Shown here piece after piece: positions 33,160 through 43,137 of a DNA stretch of 64,000 nt. Source of the DNA: G963677185 sp963677185 (GTDB taxonomy: Bacteria; Bacillota; Syntrophomonadia; Syntrophomonadales; Syntrophomonadaceae); assembly GCA_963677185.1 (NCBI GenBank), contig OY781889.1, positions 1,302,001 through 1,366,000 of the forward strand. The letters run 5' to 3'. Numbering within the stretch: the first letter of the stretch is position 1; every line of letters starts with the position of its first letter. Under the pieces are notes generated by a model. The model did no database searches and was not told the DNA's origin. It saw only the letters and a list, made by a program, of their open reading frames with translations. The translations under genes and the position numbers were made by a program.

Positions 33160-33185
33160 AAAAAGGGCGTTGAAGCCCTTTTTGT
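33160..33185 (-). terminator. Terminator for minus-strand gene
   Basis: AAAAAGGGC pairs with GCCCTTTTT over a 6-base loop. It lies 50 bases beyond the stop of the gene at 33234 on the minus strand. Confidence 0.8.
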
Positions 33186-33233
33186 ACTGTAGCTGAATAG
33201 AGCAAATTCTAATCAAGGCTTGTTTGCGGAACG

Positions 33234-34223
33234 TCAGTCAACTTTTTCAAAGGTATAGTATATGTCAAAAGCCTGGCCTTGAAAAGATACGTTACATGTC
33301 GCGGTTCCCGATAGGGGCCTGGTATCATTAGAAAAGACAAAAGTATAATGTCCGGAAATATTGGAATCCCCAACGGTGAATAACAGGGTATCATCTGCGA
33401 GAGTATATGTTGTGGTCTGATTACCGAAGGTAATTATTCCGCTATTGCCTTCTGTGGGCACTATGACACAATTGTTTTGCTCACCAATAGGTGAATGTAT
33501 CGTGTCTTTCACGTTGGTGCCTGTGCACGTTACAATGTAGTTGCCAGCCAGATCTGCATTTTCCAGTGGCCGTTTAAACCTCTTATAGTAATCCTGCAAG
33601 AATTCTTCAGCTTCCGCCTGGGTATTGGCGGCAAAGTAGCCGCGAATCGTTTCGGCCATGGCAGCGGCGCTGATCCGGCCATTTAATTCCTCGGTATTCT
33701 GCGGTCCGTTGTAAACTTCAGATACATCCAGATCTTTGTATTTGCGCTGGATAAGGTGTTCCATCCTGGCCATGCGGCTTTCCGGGGTCTCATTAGGTCC
33801 GCCGAAGCCCCGGTACCACACCTTGGAACTATCCAGCATATCGCCTTTGTCCAGTTCCTCAAATATCAGATCCAGATTCTTTTTCTCGGCATCAATCTTT
33901 CCTTGCAGCTCAATGCGCCGATCAAACTCGCTTTTCAGCTCCTCCTTGACCTTGTTGCGATAGAAGTCCTCTTCTTTCGGGGTCAAAGGAGGCATATCAC
34001 ACATTCGACGGGCGTCATTTTCGGTGGCGATGCGCTCTATGCACAGCTGCCGGGATGCGCCTTTCATATTGTCCCAGACCGATTCGAAATCTTTGGCTTC
34101 TATAGAACCATAGCCGAAAATTGATCCGGAGGAGCCATTCCTGTATACTTCAAAGGCCTTTTCGACCTCGCCGTCCCGCCATACATCCAGGGCGTTTTGC
34201 ATGCCCTGCACCGTATATTTCAA
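33234..34223 (-). pseudogene. C-terminal half of a lipoprotein gene interrupted by TAA
   Basis: 329 codons in the same frame as, and immediately after, the stop of the lipoprotein gene at 34224. The joined reading is ALGK, stop, LKYTVQGMQNALDVW, with no spacer or ribosome site, and the first codon is TTG. A helical region (about residues 50-150, with LTPKEEDFYRNKVKEELKSEF) is followed by a beta-rich C-terminal domain (GNYIVTCTGTNV, GNSGIITFGNQTTTYTL, GHYTFVFSN). No own signal peptide is seen although it looks extracytoplasmic. This supports one protein of about 646 residues cut by a nonsense mutation. Function unknown. Confidence 0.65.
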
Positions 34224-35174
34224 TTACTTGCCGAGTGCACCGGTATTATCAGCCGCAGCATTTAAGAGCTCAACCGCGGCCGCCCTGGTATCGCCCCCCG
34301 CCAGAGAACCCAGTATTTTGCCGGTGCTGTCGGCTATTTTAATCAGATTGCCGATTTCCTTGAAGGCCTGTTCCCCTGAAGTCAACACCGCACCATCTGC
34401 GGCTGTTAGCCCGGTGCGGTTCTCCACCAGGTGGTTGGCCAGCTTGTCGCAAACGGTGCTCATTACCTTTTCATAGGCGGTGTTGCTCCATCCGTCCTGC
34501 TGGCATTCGTCAACGACTTTCATAACATCCTGATCCTTCACGATGTCATTCAGCATACGCTTGCCAAATTCGCTCTCGCCAAGACCGAGTTTGGATGCCA
34601 GAAGATCCGCTACCGTGCGGGAAGCGGTTTTATCGTCTCCGCCTTTTTCACCCAGCACCTTGCGGGCGGCGAACTGCTCCGTATAATGTTTGGCTGCTTC
34701 CAGCTCGCTTTTGAATTGTGCAGGGTAATAGGTACTGAAATGCCAGATTTTGAAGGTGACAGTATGGGCTGTTTCGTCCTTGCTGTCGGCCTGGACATAG
34801 GTCCACTTTTTGTCGTCGTGGTAGCCCAAACACAACAACAGGGGATCGCTTACCTTCTGCGGGTCATACTTGTAGGTGAGTGTTCCCGGTTCTTCCAGCC
34901 TCTGGGGACCATTGCTGTTCACATCATATGCCTGTCCCGTCATGGTGGCATTGGTCATTTTGGGAGCGATATCTGCTGATTTGACAGTCATGCTGATATT
35001 GGCAACCCCGTTGTATGCCTTGGAACTCAAAAGCAGATTGAAGCCTTCGGTGTCCAGCTTCCCCAGTGCAATGCCGCCATCAGGTTTCGTTTCTTTGCTA
35101 ACGGGTGTCGAGCTGGAGCAGCCTGCCGCCTGCAGAAGCGTCAAGAGCAATAATAGAGCGATGAGCTTTTTCAT
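34224..35174 (-). CDS. Lipoprotein, N-terminal part of an interrupted gene
   Basis: About 316 residues from ATG 35174, with GGGAGGGA upstream. A lipoprotein signal is clear: MKKLIALLLLLTLLQAAGCSSS, with the lipobox cysteine at residue 19. The mature part contains strands (LLSSKAYNGVANISMTVKS) and a helical second half (FGKRMLNDIVKDQDVMKVVDECQ). I know no family for it. The TAA at 34224-34226 is followed in the same frame by 329 more codons without a new ribosome site, so the protein is probably truncated. A single-base change of CAA, AAA or GAA to TAA would do this. Confidence 0.75.
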   Translation of the reverse strand: MKKLIALLLLLTLLQAAGCSSSTPVSKETKPDGGIALGKLDTEGFNLLLSSKAYNGVANISMTVKSADIAPKMTNATMTGQAYDVNSNGPQRLEEPGTLTYKYDPQKVSDPLLLCLGYHDDKKWTYVQADSKDETAHTVTFKIWHFSTYYPAQFKSELEAAKHYTEQFAARKVLGEKGGDDKTASRTVADLLASKLGLGESEFGKRMLNDIVKDQDVMKVVDECQQDGWSNTAYEKVMSTVCDKLANHLVENRTGLTAADGAVLTSGEQAFKEIGNLIKIADSTGKILGSLAGGDTRAAAVELLNAAADNTGALGK

Positions 35175-35417
35175 TTCACAATCCCTCCCGCTAATAGTTA
35201 AAGCCATGCTTATATTGGCTGGTCTGAATAACGAGAGAGTGTTATGTATCGAGCGGTGTAGCTGTTCCCGTATTCATTATTTACCTTGCCATTTCGACAA
35301 ATTGAGTGCAATAAACCCATGGAAGGTGAAACAGGAAATGAATTAGCATCGCATAATAATACTATCGTATTAAGTTAGCATTATTTGATGATAAAGTCAC
35401 TTGACAGCAAAGTTAGT

Positions 35418-35460
35418 ACCATCTATTGATAAACAGGTTTTTATCAATAGATGGTTTTTG
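35418..35460 (+). terminator. Hairpin terminator
   Basis: A perfect 16-bp inverted repeat, ACCATCTATTGATAAA with its complement, is followed by TTTTTG. It is upstream of the AbrB/RelE pair. The preceding 35346-35410 segment resembles the upstream region of higB at 44.3 kb. Confidence 0.7.
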
Positions 35461-35625
35461 TTTTGCTTTGGACTGATATCGAACTCGCCGAATAATCGGC
35501 GAGAGCTAATGAATCCAGATGCTGCATGAATGTATATTGTGAAAAAAACAATAGAAACACACTCGATTTTTAGCAGACATTCTGTTAAGCTGTAAATACG
35601 GCATAACAGACAAGAGGTGATTGCG

Positions 35626-35904
35626 GTGGATTCGCTGATTCAACAGGTTCAGAAAAGGATGCTGGTTAGTCTCTCCCAGTTTTCCAAAATACTTGATTTG
35701 CATGAAGGTGACCATGTAATGCTCGAAGTCAAGGATGGCGGACTGTTCATAAAGCCGGTTGCCTGGCATGATAAGAGCCAGGAATATTTTTGGTCTGAAG
35801 CATGGCAACATCAGATGCAGGATAGCGTTGAAGACATCAAAAACGGCCGTTATAAAGAGCTCAACAATCCGGATGATCTTTTCAAGGAACTGGATGGTGA
35901 ATAA
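35626..35904 (+). CDS. AbrB/MazE-type antitoxin
   Basis: 92 residues from GTG 35626, after AGAGGTG. The AbrB/SpoVT fold pattern MLVSLSQFSKILDLHEGDHVMLEVKDGGLFIKPV covers residues 14-47, followed by an acidic toxin-binding tail (DDLFKELDGE). It starts immediately before the RelE-like gene (no gap), so they form a type II toxin-antitoxin operon. Antitoxins of this kind autoregulate their operon through a DNA-binding dimer. Confidence 0.8.
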   Translation: MDSLIQQVQKRMLVSLSQFSKILDLHEGDHVMLEVKDGGLFIKPVAWHDKSQEYFWSEAWQHQMQDSVEDIKNGRYKELNNPDDLFKELDGE

Positions 35905-36159
35905 ATGAGGATTATTCTTACAGATACATTCCGTAAGGGTTACTCACACCTAAATCAAAATGAGAAGAAACTGACCCAAAAAACCATCCGCTTTTTATTG
36001 GAAAATCCAGCCCATCCATCACTAAAGGTTCATCGCATAAAAGGTACGAAGTACTGGGAGGCTTATGTCAATAAGGACATTCGCATGGTTTACGCTCAAG
36101 AAGTAGATCTATACATCCTTCATACAATCGGACATCATGATATTTTGCGGGATTATTGA
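35905..36159 (+). CDS. RelE-family toxin
   Basis: 84 residues, with ATG directly after the antitoxin stop. RelE-like pattern: IILTDTFRKGYSHLNQNEKKLT, the LLENPAHPSLKVHRIKG segment, YWEAYVNKDIRMVYAQ and the end LHTIGHHDILRDY. Such toxins cut mRNA on the ribosome or bind gyrase; the class is not settled. The partner is the AbrB/MazE-type antitoxin upstream. It has no obvious defect. Confidence 0.8.
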   Translation: MRIILTDTFRKGYSHLNQNEKKLTQKTIRFLLENPAHPSLKVHRIKGTKYWEAYVNKDIRMVYAQEVDLYILHTIGHHDILRDY

Positions 36160-36290
36160 GTACAACTATGGCCCGGATGGCGCCTGGATCATAACATATA
36201 AAGACTGTCTCATGAATTTTGCTTGATTTATTATATTGGAACCTTTCAGCGGATATGTAGGTGCAAGAGTGCTAGATGTGGCAATCGTAA

Positions 36291-36352
36291 GTTTCGTAGC
36301 GCGCTTGGTTCGGAACCAAGAGGCCGCAGGTTCAAATCCCATACTGCACCAG
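36291..36352 (+). pseudogene. Decayed tRNA-Pro-like fragment
   Basis: GTAGCGCGCTTGGTTCGG, then the anticodon stem, variable loop and GGTTCAAATCC match tRNA-Pro at 32883. The 5' acceptor and D arm are missing and the 3' end (CATACTGCACCA) differs. A separate GATCCCGACCA piece, like the true 3' end, sits at 36424-36434. It cannot fold as a proper tRNA. Confidence 0.7.
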
Positions 36353-36461
36353 AAATCTTTGATTTCGTCTGTGCAGTTGTACAAGGGAGGCCGCTCGCAG
36401 AGCGAGCCGAGCTAGTAATCCTTGATCCCGACCATCTATTCATACTATTATTGATACAATG

Positions 36462-36488
36462 AATGCCACCTCAAAAGGGTGGCATTTT
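36462..36488 (+). terminator. Terminator hairpin
   Basis: AATGCCACC pairs with GGTGGCATT over a short loop and is followed by TTGC. It is downstream of the tRNA-like fragment. Confidence 0.65.
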
Positions 36489-36879
36489 GCTGTATTGGGG
36501 CTGTTTGAGGTTGCCGGGGGGATTAATTTGGCATTTCAGGCAGCGGAAGCCGTATGGAAATATAAGGATAGCCAGGAGGAGATTGCACACACCCGGCATC
36601 GCTTCCAGAGGAAACGTTGAAAAGTGTGGGAATCGTTGAGAGGTTAGTGTCAGAGGGAAAAAGGCGCGTTGGAACCGCGACACTTACCCATTTGGTCTCA
36701 AGGCGATGTGACACGAACATGTCGCTCTATTGTGCTATTGTTTAATGCATATTGAAGGAGGCCTTTTCCAGCGGCAGCTCTGCTGACTACATATTCACAA
36801 ATATCTCCTTGCCCTGCTGGCAAAGAGTGGTAAATTATTTGTAGTGTTATTAAAAATGTTTCTGTTGATGGAGGACGTA
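36489..36879. other. Gap upstream of hsdM with repeat remnant
   Basis: About 390 bases with no gene. It contains a segment at 36584-36625 (starting TGCACACACCCGGCAT) that recurs at 49632-49671. The rest is probably the hsdM promoter region; no strong -35/-10 pair was seen. Confidence 0.4.
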
Positions 36880-38337
36880 ATGCTGGTAGGAGAAATACGC
36901 AATAAAATAGATAAGATCTGGGAGACTTTCTGGACCGGAGGGATCACGAATCCGTTATCGGTCATTGAGCAAATTACTTATTTGCTTTTTATAAAGGGCC
37001 TGGACGAAGTTGAGACGCTCAAAGAAAAGGAAGCCAGCATATTGGGCGTGCCGTTCGAGCCTATCTTCCCACCTGAACACCAGAACTGGCGCTGGGGGCA
37101 GTTCAAAAGCCTGGCAGCCGCCAAAATGTATAAGATCATATCCGAAGAAGTCTTTCCTTTTATAAAAAGCTTGCATGGGGACAAAGAATCAGCCTATTCC
37201 AAGTACATGGCTGATGCCATCTTTATGATCCCCACCCCGCAAATGTTGGAAAAGATTGTGACTGGTCTCGAAGAGGTTCCCATGAACGACCGGGATACCA
37301 AGGGCGACCTGTACGAATATCTGCTGTCTAAAGTGGCCACCGCCGGTACCAATGGGCAGTTCAGAACTCCCCGGCACATCATCAAGATGATGGTGGAGCT
37401 GATGAAGCCTGGACCCGAGGATATCATTGCCGACCCGGCTGCAGGCTCTGCCGGATTCCTGGTCGCCGCCAACGAATATTTGCGGGAAAACCATGCTGAT
37501 TTGTTCTATGATGCCCCCTTAAAGGAGCATTTTAACAACACCATGTTCTATGGATTCGATATGGATCGCACCATGCTCCGAATCGGAGCCATGAACATGA
37601 TGCTGCACGGGGTGGATAATCCCAATATTGAATACCGGGATTCGCTGTCGGAAGTGAATACCGATAATTCCAAGTATACGCTGATTCTGGCCAATCCGCC
37701 ATTCAAAGGTTCGTTGGATTATGAAGCTGTATCAGCCGACCTGCTTAAAGTGACCAAAACGAAAAAGACGGAATTGCTTTTCGTGGCTCTGATGCTCCGA
37801 ATGCTGAAAACCGGCGGGCGCTGTGCCACCATCGTTCCGGACGGTGTTTTATTCGGCAGTTCCAACGCCCACAAAAAACTGCGCGAACACCTGATCGAGA
37901 AACATCGTCTGGAAGCGGTTATTTCGATGCCTTCAGGAGTATTCAAGCCTTATGCAGGAGTATCGACCGCTATTATCGTCTTTACGAAAACCGGGGCAGG
38001 CGGTACTGACAATGTGTGGTTCTATGATATGAAGGCCGATGGATACTCGCTGGATGACAAACGCAATCCCATCGAAGCCAATGATATACCGGATATTATC
38101 GCGCGCTTCCACGACCGGGAGAATGAAACGGCGAGGATGCGCACCGAACGGTCTTTTTGCGTGCCGAAAGACGAGGTTGTGGGCAATGGTTATGATCTGT
38201 CCATTAACCGGTACAAGGAACTGGTGCACGATGAGGTAGAATATGAGGCGCCGCAGGTTATACTGGGGCGGATTAGGAAACTGGAACAGGAACTTGTGAA
38301 GGGTCTCAATGATTTGAACATATTACTAACAGTGTAG
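36880..38337 (+). CDS. hsdM: Type I restriction-modification, modification subunit HsdM
   Basis: 485 residues; ATG 36880 after GGAGG is preferred over upstream in-frame codons. N-terminal helical HsdM_N domain (EIRNKIDKIWETFWTGG, then LSVIEQITYLLFIKGL) then an N6-adenine methyltransferase domain with SAM motif DPAAGSAGFLVAA and catalytic NPPF (ANPPFKGSLDYE). It modifies adenine in the site chosen by HsdS. It is the first gene of an intact hsdM-hsdS-hsdR operon. Near-standard length for this subfamily. Confidence 0.96.
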   Translation: MLVGEIRNKIDKIWETFWTGGITNPLSVIEQITYLLFIKGLDEVETLKEKEASILGVPFEPIFPPEHQNWRWGQFKSLAAAKMYKIISEEVFPFIKSLHGDKESAYSKYMADAIFMIPTPQMLEKIVTGLEEVPMNDRDTKGDLYEYLLSKVATAGTNGQFRTPRHIIKMMVELMKPGPEDIIADPAAGSAGFLVAANEYLRENHADLFYDAPLKEHFNNTMFYGFDMDRTMLRIGAMNMMLHGVDNPNIEYRDSLSEVNTDNSKYTLILANPPFKGSLDYEAVSADLLKVTKTKKTELLFVALMLRMLKTGGRCATIVPDGVLFGSSNAHKKLREHLIEKHRLEAVISMPSGVFKPYAGVSTAIIVFTKTGAGGTDNVWFYDMKADGYSLDDKRNPIEANDIPDIIARFHDRENETARMRTERSFCVPKDEVVGNGYDLSINRYKELVHDEVEYEAPQVILGRIRKLEQELVKGLNDLNILLTV

Positions 38338-38389
38338 TTTGAAATCCTTGAATAGCACGGAATCATCAGTATAGGAGCATCAAGTTGAT

Positions 38390-39535
38390 ATGCACAAACA
38401 AGAATATATGTCAGTTGGAGATGTTGTTAGTATAACATCAGGTTTTGCTTTCAAATCTGATCTGTTCAACGATCTTGGAAATGGTTTTCCAATAATTCGA
38501 ATCAGGGACGTTGTTAGAGGTGCTACCAAGACATATTATTCAGGGGATTATGATGAAAAATACATAGTAAAAGCCGGAGACTATCTTATTGGGATGGACG
38601 GAGAATTTAATATCGCAAAATGGGAGTCTGAAGACGCTTTGCTAAATCAACGGGTATGCAAAATCAGTATGGATATCAGAAAGGCTGACGAGAGATATTT
38701 GTACTATGTGTTAATAAGAGAACTCAAGAATATCGAGGATCGCACGCCGTTCGTGACAGTAAAACATCTGTCGGCAGAAGATATACGTTCGACTATAGTT
38801 TTCCTCCCCTCTCTCGAAACCCAGCGCCGCATCGCTGGCGCCCTGGACCAGGCCCAGGCGCTTATAGACCTGCGCAAGCAGCAGATTGCCCTGCTGGATG
38901 AACTGGTCAAGAGTGTTTTTCTGGAGATGTTCGGGGATCCGGTGACCAATCCGAAGGGGTGGAGAAAGGAAAAACTATCTCTATTAGGTGAATTGAACCG
39001 TGGTGTGTCCAAGCATAGGCCTAGAAATGCTCCTGAATTGTTAGGAGGGGCTTATCCCCTTTTACAGACAGGTGAAGTTTCTAACGCTGGACTGTATATA
39101 CAAAACTATTCCCAGACGTATTCGGAATTGGGGTTAAAACAAAGTAAGCTCTGGAAGTCTGGTACATTATGTATTACGATCGCGGCTAACATAGCCAAAA
39201 CAGGTATTATTGCCTTTGATGCTTGTTTTCCAGATAGTGTGGTCGGTTTTTTACCATCTACAAGAACCAATAGTATATTTATTCATTATTGGTTTTCATT
39301 TTTCCAAAGAATATTAGAAATACAGGCCCCGGAAAGCGCTCAAAAGAACATCAATTTACAAATACTAAGCGACTTAGATATCATCGTTCCTCCCCTCGAC
39401 CTCCAGAACCAGTTCGCCGCCATCGTCGAACAGGTGGAGGCGCAGAAGGCCGTGATGGAGCAAAGCCTGGCCCTGATGGAAGAAAATTTCAACAGCATCA
39501 TGCAGAAAGCCTTTCGGGGAGAGCTTTTCTCATGA
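38390..39535 (+). CDS. hsdS: Type I restriction-modification, specificity subunit HsdS
   Basis: 381 residues with the two-domain layout: first target-recognition domain at about 1-140 (DVVSITSGFAFKSDLF), a central conserved helix (SLETQRRIAGALDQAQALIDLRKQQIALLDELVKSVF), second recognition domain from about 185 (LSLLGELNRGVSKHRPRN) and the closing helix QNQFAAIVEQVEAQKAVMEQ. The two helices act as a ruler that sets the spacing between the half-sites. The recognition domains are more AT-rich than the helix-coding parts, a sign of domain exchange. The target sequence cannot be read from here. Confidence 0.94.
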   Translation: MHKQEYMSVGDVVSITSGFAFKSDLFNDLGNGFPIIRIRDVVRGATKTYYSGDYDEKYIVKAGDYLIGMDGEFNIAKWESEDALLNQRVCKISMDIRKADERYLYYVLIRELKNIEDRTPFVTVKHLSAEDIRSTIVFLPSLETQRRIAGALDQAQALIDLRKQQIALLDELVKSVFLEMFGDPVTNPKGWRKEKLSLLGELNRGVSKHRPRNAPELLGGAYPLLQTGEVSNAGLYIQNYSQTYSELGLKQSKLWKSGTLCITIAANIAKTGIIAFDACFPDSVVGFLPSTRTNSIFIHYWFSFFQRILEIQAPESAQKNINLQILSDLDIIVPPLDLQNQFAAIVEQVEAQKAVMEQSLALMEENFNSIMQKAFRGELFS

Positions 39536-39576
39536 GTTAAACCGTACCGCGCCCTGAACGGAGGGATACAGATCGT

Positions 39577-42500
39577 ATGCCAGATTCCAATTTTGCGTTT
39601 TTACAGAGCAACCGCAAGTTTGCGGATATAGTGAAATCAGCTACAGAGGCCGAGGCCACGCTGGGAAGTAGCCCGGCGGCCTGCGCCATCCTGGCCCGCC
39701 GCGCCCTGGAACTGGCAGTGCGCTGGATGTATTCCGCCGAGCCTGCTCTGCACCTTCCCTACCAGGATAATCTCAGCGCCCTGATTCACGAGGGCACTTT
39801 TATGAAGCTGCTGGATCCCCGGCTGTTTAAACCCATTAAGTTCACCGTCCGGCTGGGCAATTCCGCCGCCCATGCGGGGACCGGCATCACCCGGGGGGAA
39901 GCCATCCTTTCTCTGCGCAATATACACCAGTTCCTGGCCTGGATGGATTACCGGTATTCAACTGAACCCGTGGCCTTTCGTCCCTTCAATGAACAGATTC
40001 TTCCCGCTGCAGATGAAGTGCAAAGAAGCCAGGCCGAGCTGCACGATTTATATGAGCTACTGGGCTCTCATGACCGCCTGCTTAAAGAACAGGTAGCCGC
40101 CAATGAAGCCTTGAGAGCCGAAATAGCCGCCCTGAAAGCCAGCCAGGGCCAGGCCGAACCGTTCCATGTTGACGAGATCAGCGAATTCCAGACCCGGAAA
40201 CTGTATATCGACCGTGATCTCAAAGATGCTGGCTGGAAGCTCGCTGATGATTGCATATGGGAGCTGGAAGTGGAAGGTATGCCTTACGGCAGCGGTATTG
40301 GCTATGCCGATTATGTCTTGTTCGGAGGCAACGGCAAACCAGTGGCGGTGGTGGAAGCCAAGCGCACCTGCCTGGATCCGCGGAAAGGACAGCAGCAGGC
40401 ATTCATATATGCAGATTGCCTGGAAAAGAAATATGGCCAGCGTCCTATCATATTCTATACGAACGGCTTTGAAACCCACATCTGGGACAATCTTCGCTAT
40501 CCGCCCCGGCTGGTATCGGGATTCCATACCAAAGAAGAATTGCAGCTCATGATTAACCGCCGCCATAACCGGCTGCCCCTGGAACACATCAGCATCAACA
40601 AAGACATAACCGACCGTTATTACCAGCGGGAAGCCTTGCTGGCCGTCTGTGAAAGCTTTGAGGCCGGGGCTCGCAAAGCCCTGCTGGTAATGGCCACCGG
40701 CAGCGGCAAAACCCGGACCGTAGCCTCTTTAGTGGAAATTATGTCCCGTCATGAGTGGATTACCAATGTTTTGTTTCTGGCCGATCGCCGCGCCCTGGTG
40801 CGCCAGGCGAAAAATGCCTTCAATACCCATTTGCCGACTATGAGCCTGTGCAACCTTACCAGCAACAAGGACGATCCCAGGAGCCGGATTGTTTTTTCAA
40901 CCTATCCAACCATCATGAATGCCATTGACAGCAGTAAAAACGAAGATGGCGAGCGCCTGTTCAGCATTGGCCATTTTGACCTGGTGGTGATTGATGAAGC
41001 CCATCGCAGCATCTTCAAGAAGTACAAAGCCATCTTTGAATATTTCGATGCCATGCTGGTCGGCCTGACTGCCACCCCCAAGACCGATATTGACAAGAAC
41101 ACCTATGGGATTTTTGACCTGGAGAATGATGTGCCTACATACGCCTATGAGCTGCCGAATGCGGTCCAGGACGGATTTCTGGTGGACCATTACCGTCTGG
41201 AAACCGTTTTGAAGTTTCTTGACGAGGGGATCGTATACGACGATCTTTCCGAAGAAGACCAGGAAGCTTTCGAAGAAACCTTTGATGATGACATGCCGGA
41301 GCGCATTTCCAGCGACGCCTTGAACAAATGGATTTTCAACGATGACACCATTGACCAGGCGCTATCCATCCTGATGGAAAAAGGCCTGAAAGTGGACGGT
41401 GGAGACACCCTGGGCAAAACCATCATTTTTGCTCGCAACCATGAACATGCCGTTCATATCGTAGAGCGCTTCGATATACTGTACCCGGAATGCAGAGGGG
41501 AATTTGCCCGGGTTATTGATAATGCCGTCAACTATGCGGAAGATCTCATTGACCGCTTTTCGGATAAGAATCAGATGCCGCAAATTGCGGTTTCCGTGGA
41601 TATGCTGGACACCGGCATCGACATTCCCGAAATACTCAACCTGGTTTTCTTCAAGAAAGTGTTTTCGAAAAGCAAGTTCTGGCAAATGATCGGGCGCGGC
41701 ACCAGGCTCTGCAAGGATTTATTCGGTCCTGACCATGATAAAGAATGCTTCTATATCTTTGATCTATGCGGCAATTTTGAGTTCTTCAGGGTTAATCCGA
41801 AGGGGCGGGAAGGCAAGGAAGCCATAGGACTGACCGAGAGAATCTTCGGAATCAAGGTTGATCTGATCAGAGAATTGCAGGATTTGCGTTTCCAGGATGA
41901 GGAGCATATCGCTTACCGTAATCAGTTGATCGCCGACTGCAGAGCGGATATTTCCGCTCTGAATCGGGAACACTTCGCGATTCGCCAGCATTTGCGCTAT
42001 GTGGATAAGTACAGCCAGGAACAATTCTGGACCGCCATTGGGCATATCGAAAGCGAAGAAATCCGGAGCCATCTTGGCCCCCTGATCATAACCATTGATG
42101 GTGATGAACTGGCCCGGTGCTTTGATTACCTGATACTAACCATTGAATTGGCTCACATCGCAGCGAAAAACGTTCGCCGCCATAAGGACCGGGTGGTAGC
42201 CACGGCCATTAGCCTGTCTGGAAAAGGCACAGTGCCCCAGGTGGCCCGTCAAAAAGATATCATTGAGCTGGTACAGACTGATGAATTTTGGCAGACGGCT
42301 TCGATTCCCGATTATGAAAAGGTTCGGGAAGCCCTGCGCGAGCTGCTAAAGTTCCTGGATAAAAACGATACAAAGACCTATTATACAAATTTTGCTGATG
42401 AGCTCCTGGAGATCAACGAAAGCCCCGGGGAATACAGCGTCAGCAACATGGAAAGCTATTATGCCAAAGTGAATCGCTATATTACTGCACACGAGGATCA

Positions 42501-42918
42501 TATCGCGATCTACAAGCTGAAAAACAACAAGCGGCTAAACGAGCAAGATTACCAAACCCTGGAATCCATACTCTGGAGAGAGCTGGGCAGCAAAGAAGAA
42601 TACAGCCAGGCCTTTGGCGATACGCCACTGACTCTGCTGGTGCGGAAGATCACCGGTTTGGCCGCTGAAGCCGCCAACGAAGCTTTCGCGGAGTATCTGG
42701 ATGAGAATAGCCTGAATAGCCGCCAGATCCGATTTGTAAAGACCATTGTGGATTATGTGGTCAAAAACGGCTATATCGCCGATAAGAAGGTGCTGCAGGA
42801 AGATCCCTTCAAGACCCAGGGGAGTATTCTGGAGCTGTTCCCGACTGAAGCCGCCATGAAAATCGTTAGCATTATTGATGAAATTAAGAAGAATGCCGAA
42901 GAGCTGGAGAGCGCGTAG
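39577..42918 (+). CDS. hsdR: Type I restriction subunit HsdR
   Basis: 1113 residues, complete. An N-terminal DUF4145-like domain (FADIVKSATEAEATLGSSPAACAILARRALELAV) is followed by the nuclease region with YADYVLFGGNGKPVAVVEAKR (E-x-K), then a superfamily 2 motor: MATGSGKTRTVASL, VIDEAHRS, VGLTATPKT and QMIGRGTR. The C-terminal half is helical. It translocates DNA and cuts far from the site when HsdS finds unmodified DNA. GGAGGGATAC precedes the ATG. The DUF4145 fusion is typical of the EcoEI-like subgroup. Confidence 0.95.
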   Translation: MPDSNFAFLQSNRKFADIVKSATEAEATLGSSPAACAILARRALELAVRWMYSAEPALHLPYQDNLSALIHEGTFMKLLDPRLFKPIKFTVRLGNSAAHAGTGITRGEAILSLRNIHQFLAWMDYRYSTEPVAFRPFNEQILPAADEVQRSQAELHDLYELLGSHDRLLKEQVAANEALRAEIAALKASQGQAEPFHVDEISEFQTRKLYIDRDLKDAGWKLADDCIWELEVEGMPYGSGIGYADYVLFGGNGKPVAVVEAKRTCLDPRKGQQQAFIYADCLEKKYGQRPIIFYTNGFETHIWDNLRYPPRLVSGFHTKEELQLMINRRHNRLPLEHISINKDITDRYYQREALLAVCESFEAGARKALLVMATGSGKTRTVASLVEIMSRHEWITNVLFLADRRALVRQAKNAFNTHLPTMSLCNLTSNKDDPRSRIVFSTYPTIMNAIDSSKNEDGERLFSIGHFDLVVIDEAHRSIFKKYKAIFEYFDAMLVGLTATPKTDIDKNTYGIFDLENDVPTYAYELPNAVQDGFLVDHYRLETVLKFLDEGIVYDDLSEEDQEAFEETFDDDMPERISSDALNKWIFNDDTIDQALSILMEKGLKVDGGDTLGKTIIFARNHEHAVHIVERFDILYPECRGEFARVIDNAVNYAEDLIDRFSDKNQMPQIAVSVDMLDTGIDIPEILNLVFFKKVFSKSKFWQMIGRGTRLCKDLFGPDHDKECFYIFDLCGNFEFFRVNPKGREGKEAIGLTERIFGIKVDLIRELQDLRFQDEEHIAYRNQLIADCRADISALNREHFAIRQHLRYVDKYSQEQFWTAIGHIESEEIRSHLGPLIITIDGDELARCFDYLILTIELAHIAAKNVRRHKDRVVATAISLSGKGTVPQVARQKDIIELVQTDEFWQTASIPDYEKVREALRELLKFLDKNDTKTYYTNFADELLEINESPGEYSVSNMESYYAKVNRYITAHEDHIAIYKLKNNKRLNEQDYQTLESILWRELGSKEEYSQAFGDTPLTLLVRKITGLAAEAANEAFAEYLDENSLNSRQIRFVKTIVDYVVKNGYIADKKVLQEDPFKTQGSILELFPTEAAMKIVSIIDEIKKNAEELESA

Positions 42919-43137
42919 TCTGCTGTCAGCGATAAACGGTCAGCCCGCCAGGCCAATGAATTTATAAGGCCCCTAATTGGTAACATAAGACAAATGCAAA
43001 AAACGCCACTAACAAAATAGTAGCGCTTTCAGAGTCTCCATCTACACATGGCAGTTGAGTCAATTAAAGTTTAACTTCACATATTGTGAGTGTCAATCTA
43101 TTGACCACTTTTGAACAAGGCTTTTATGAGGTGCTGA

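Noticed and set aside
36223..36462. Frame and possible functional tRNA at the tRNA-like fragment
   Set aside because: The acceptor stem cannot form and the 3' end differs from tRNA-Pro, so it is a remnant rather than a working tRNA.
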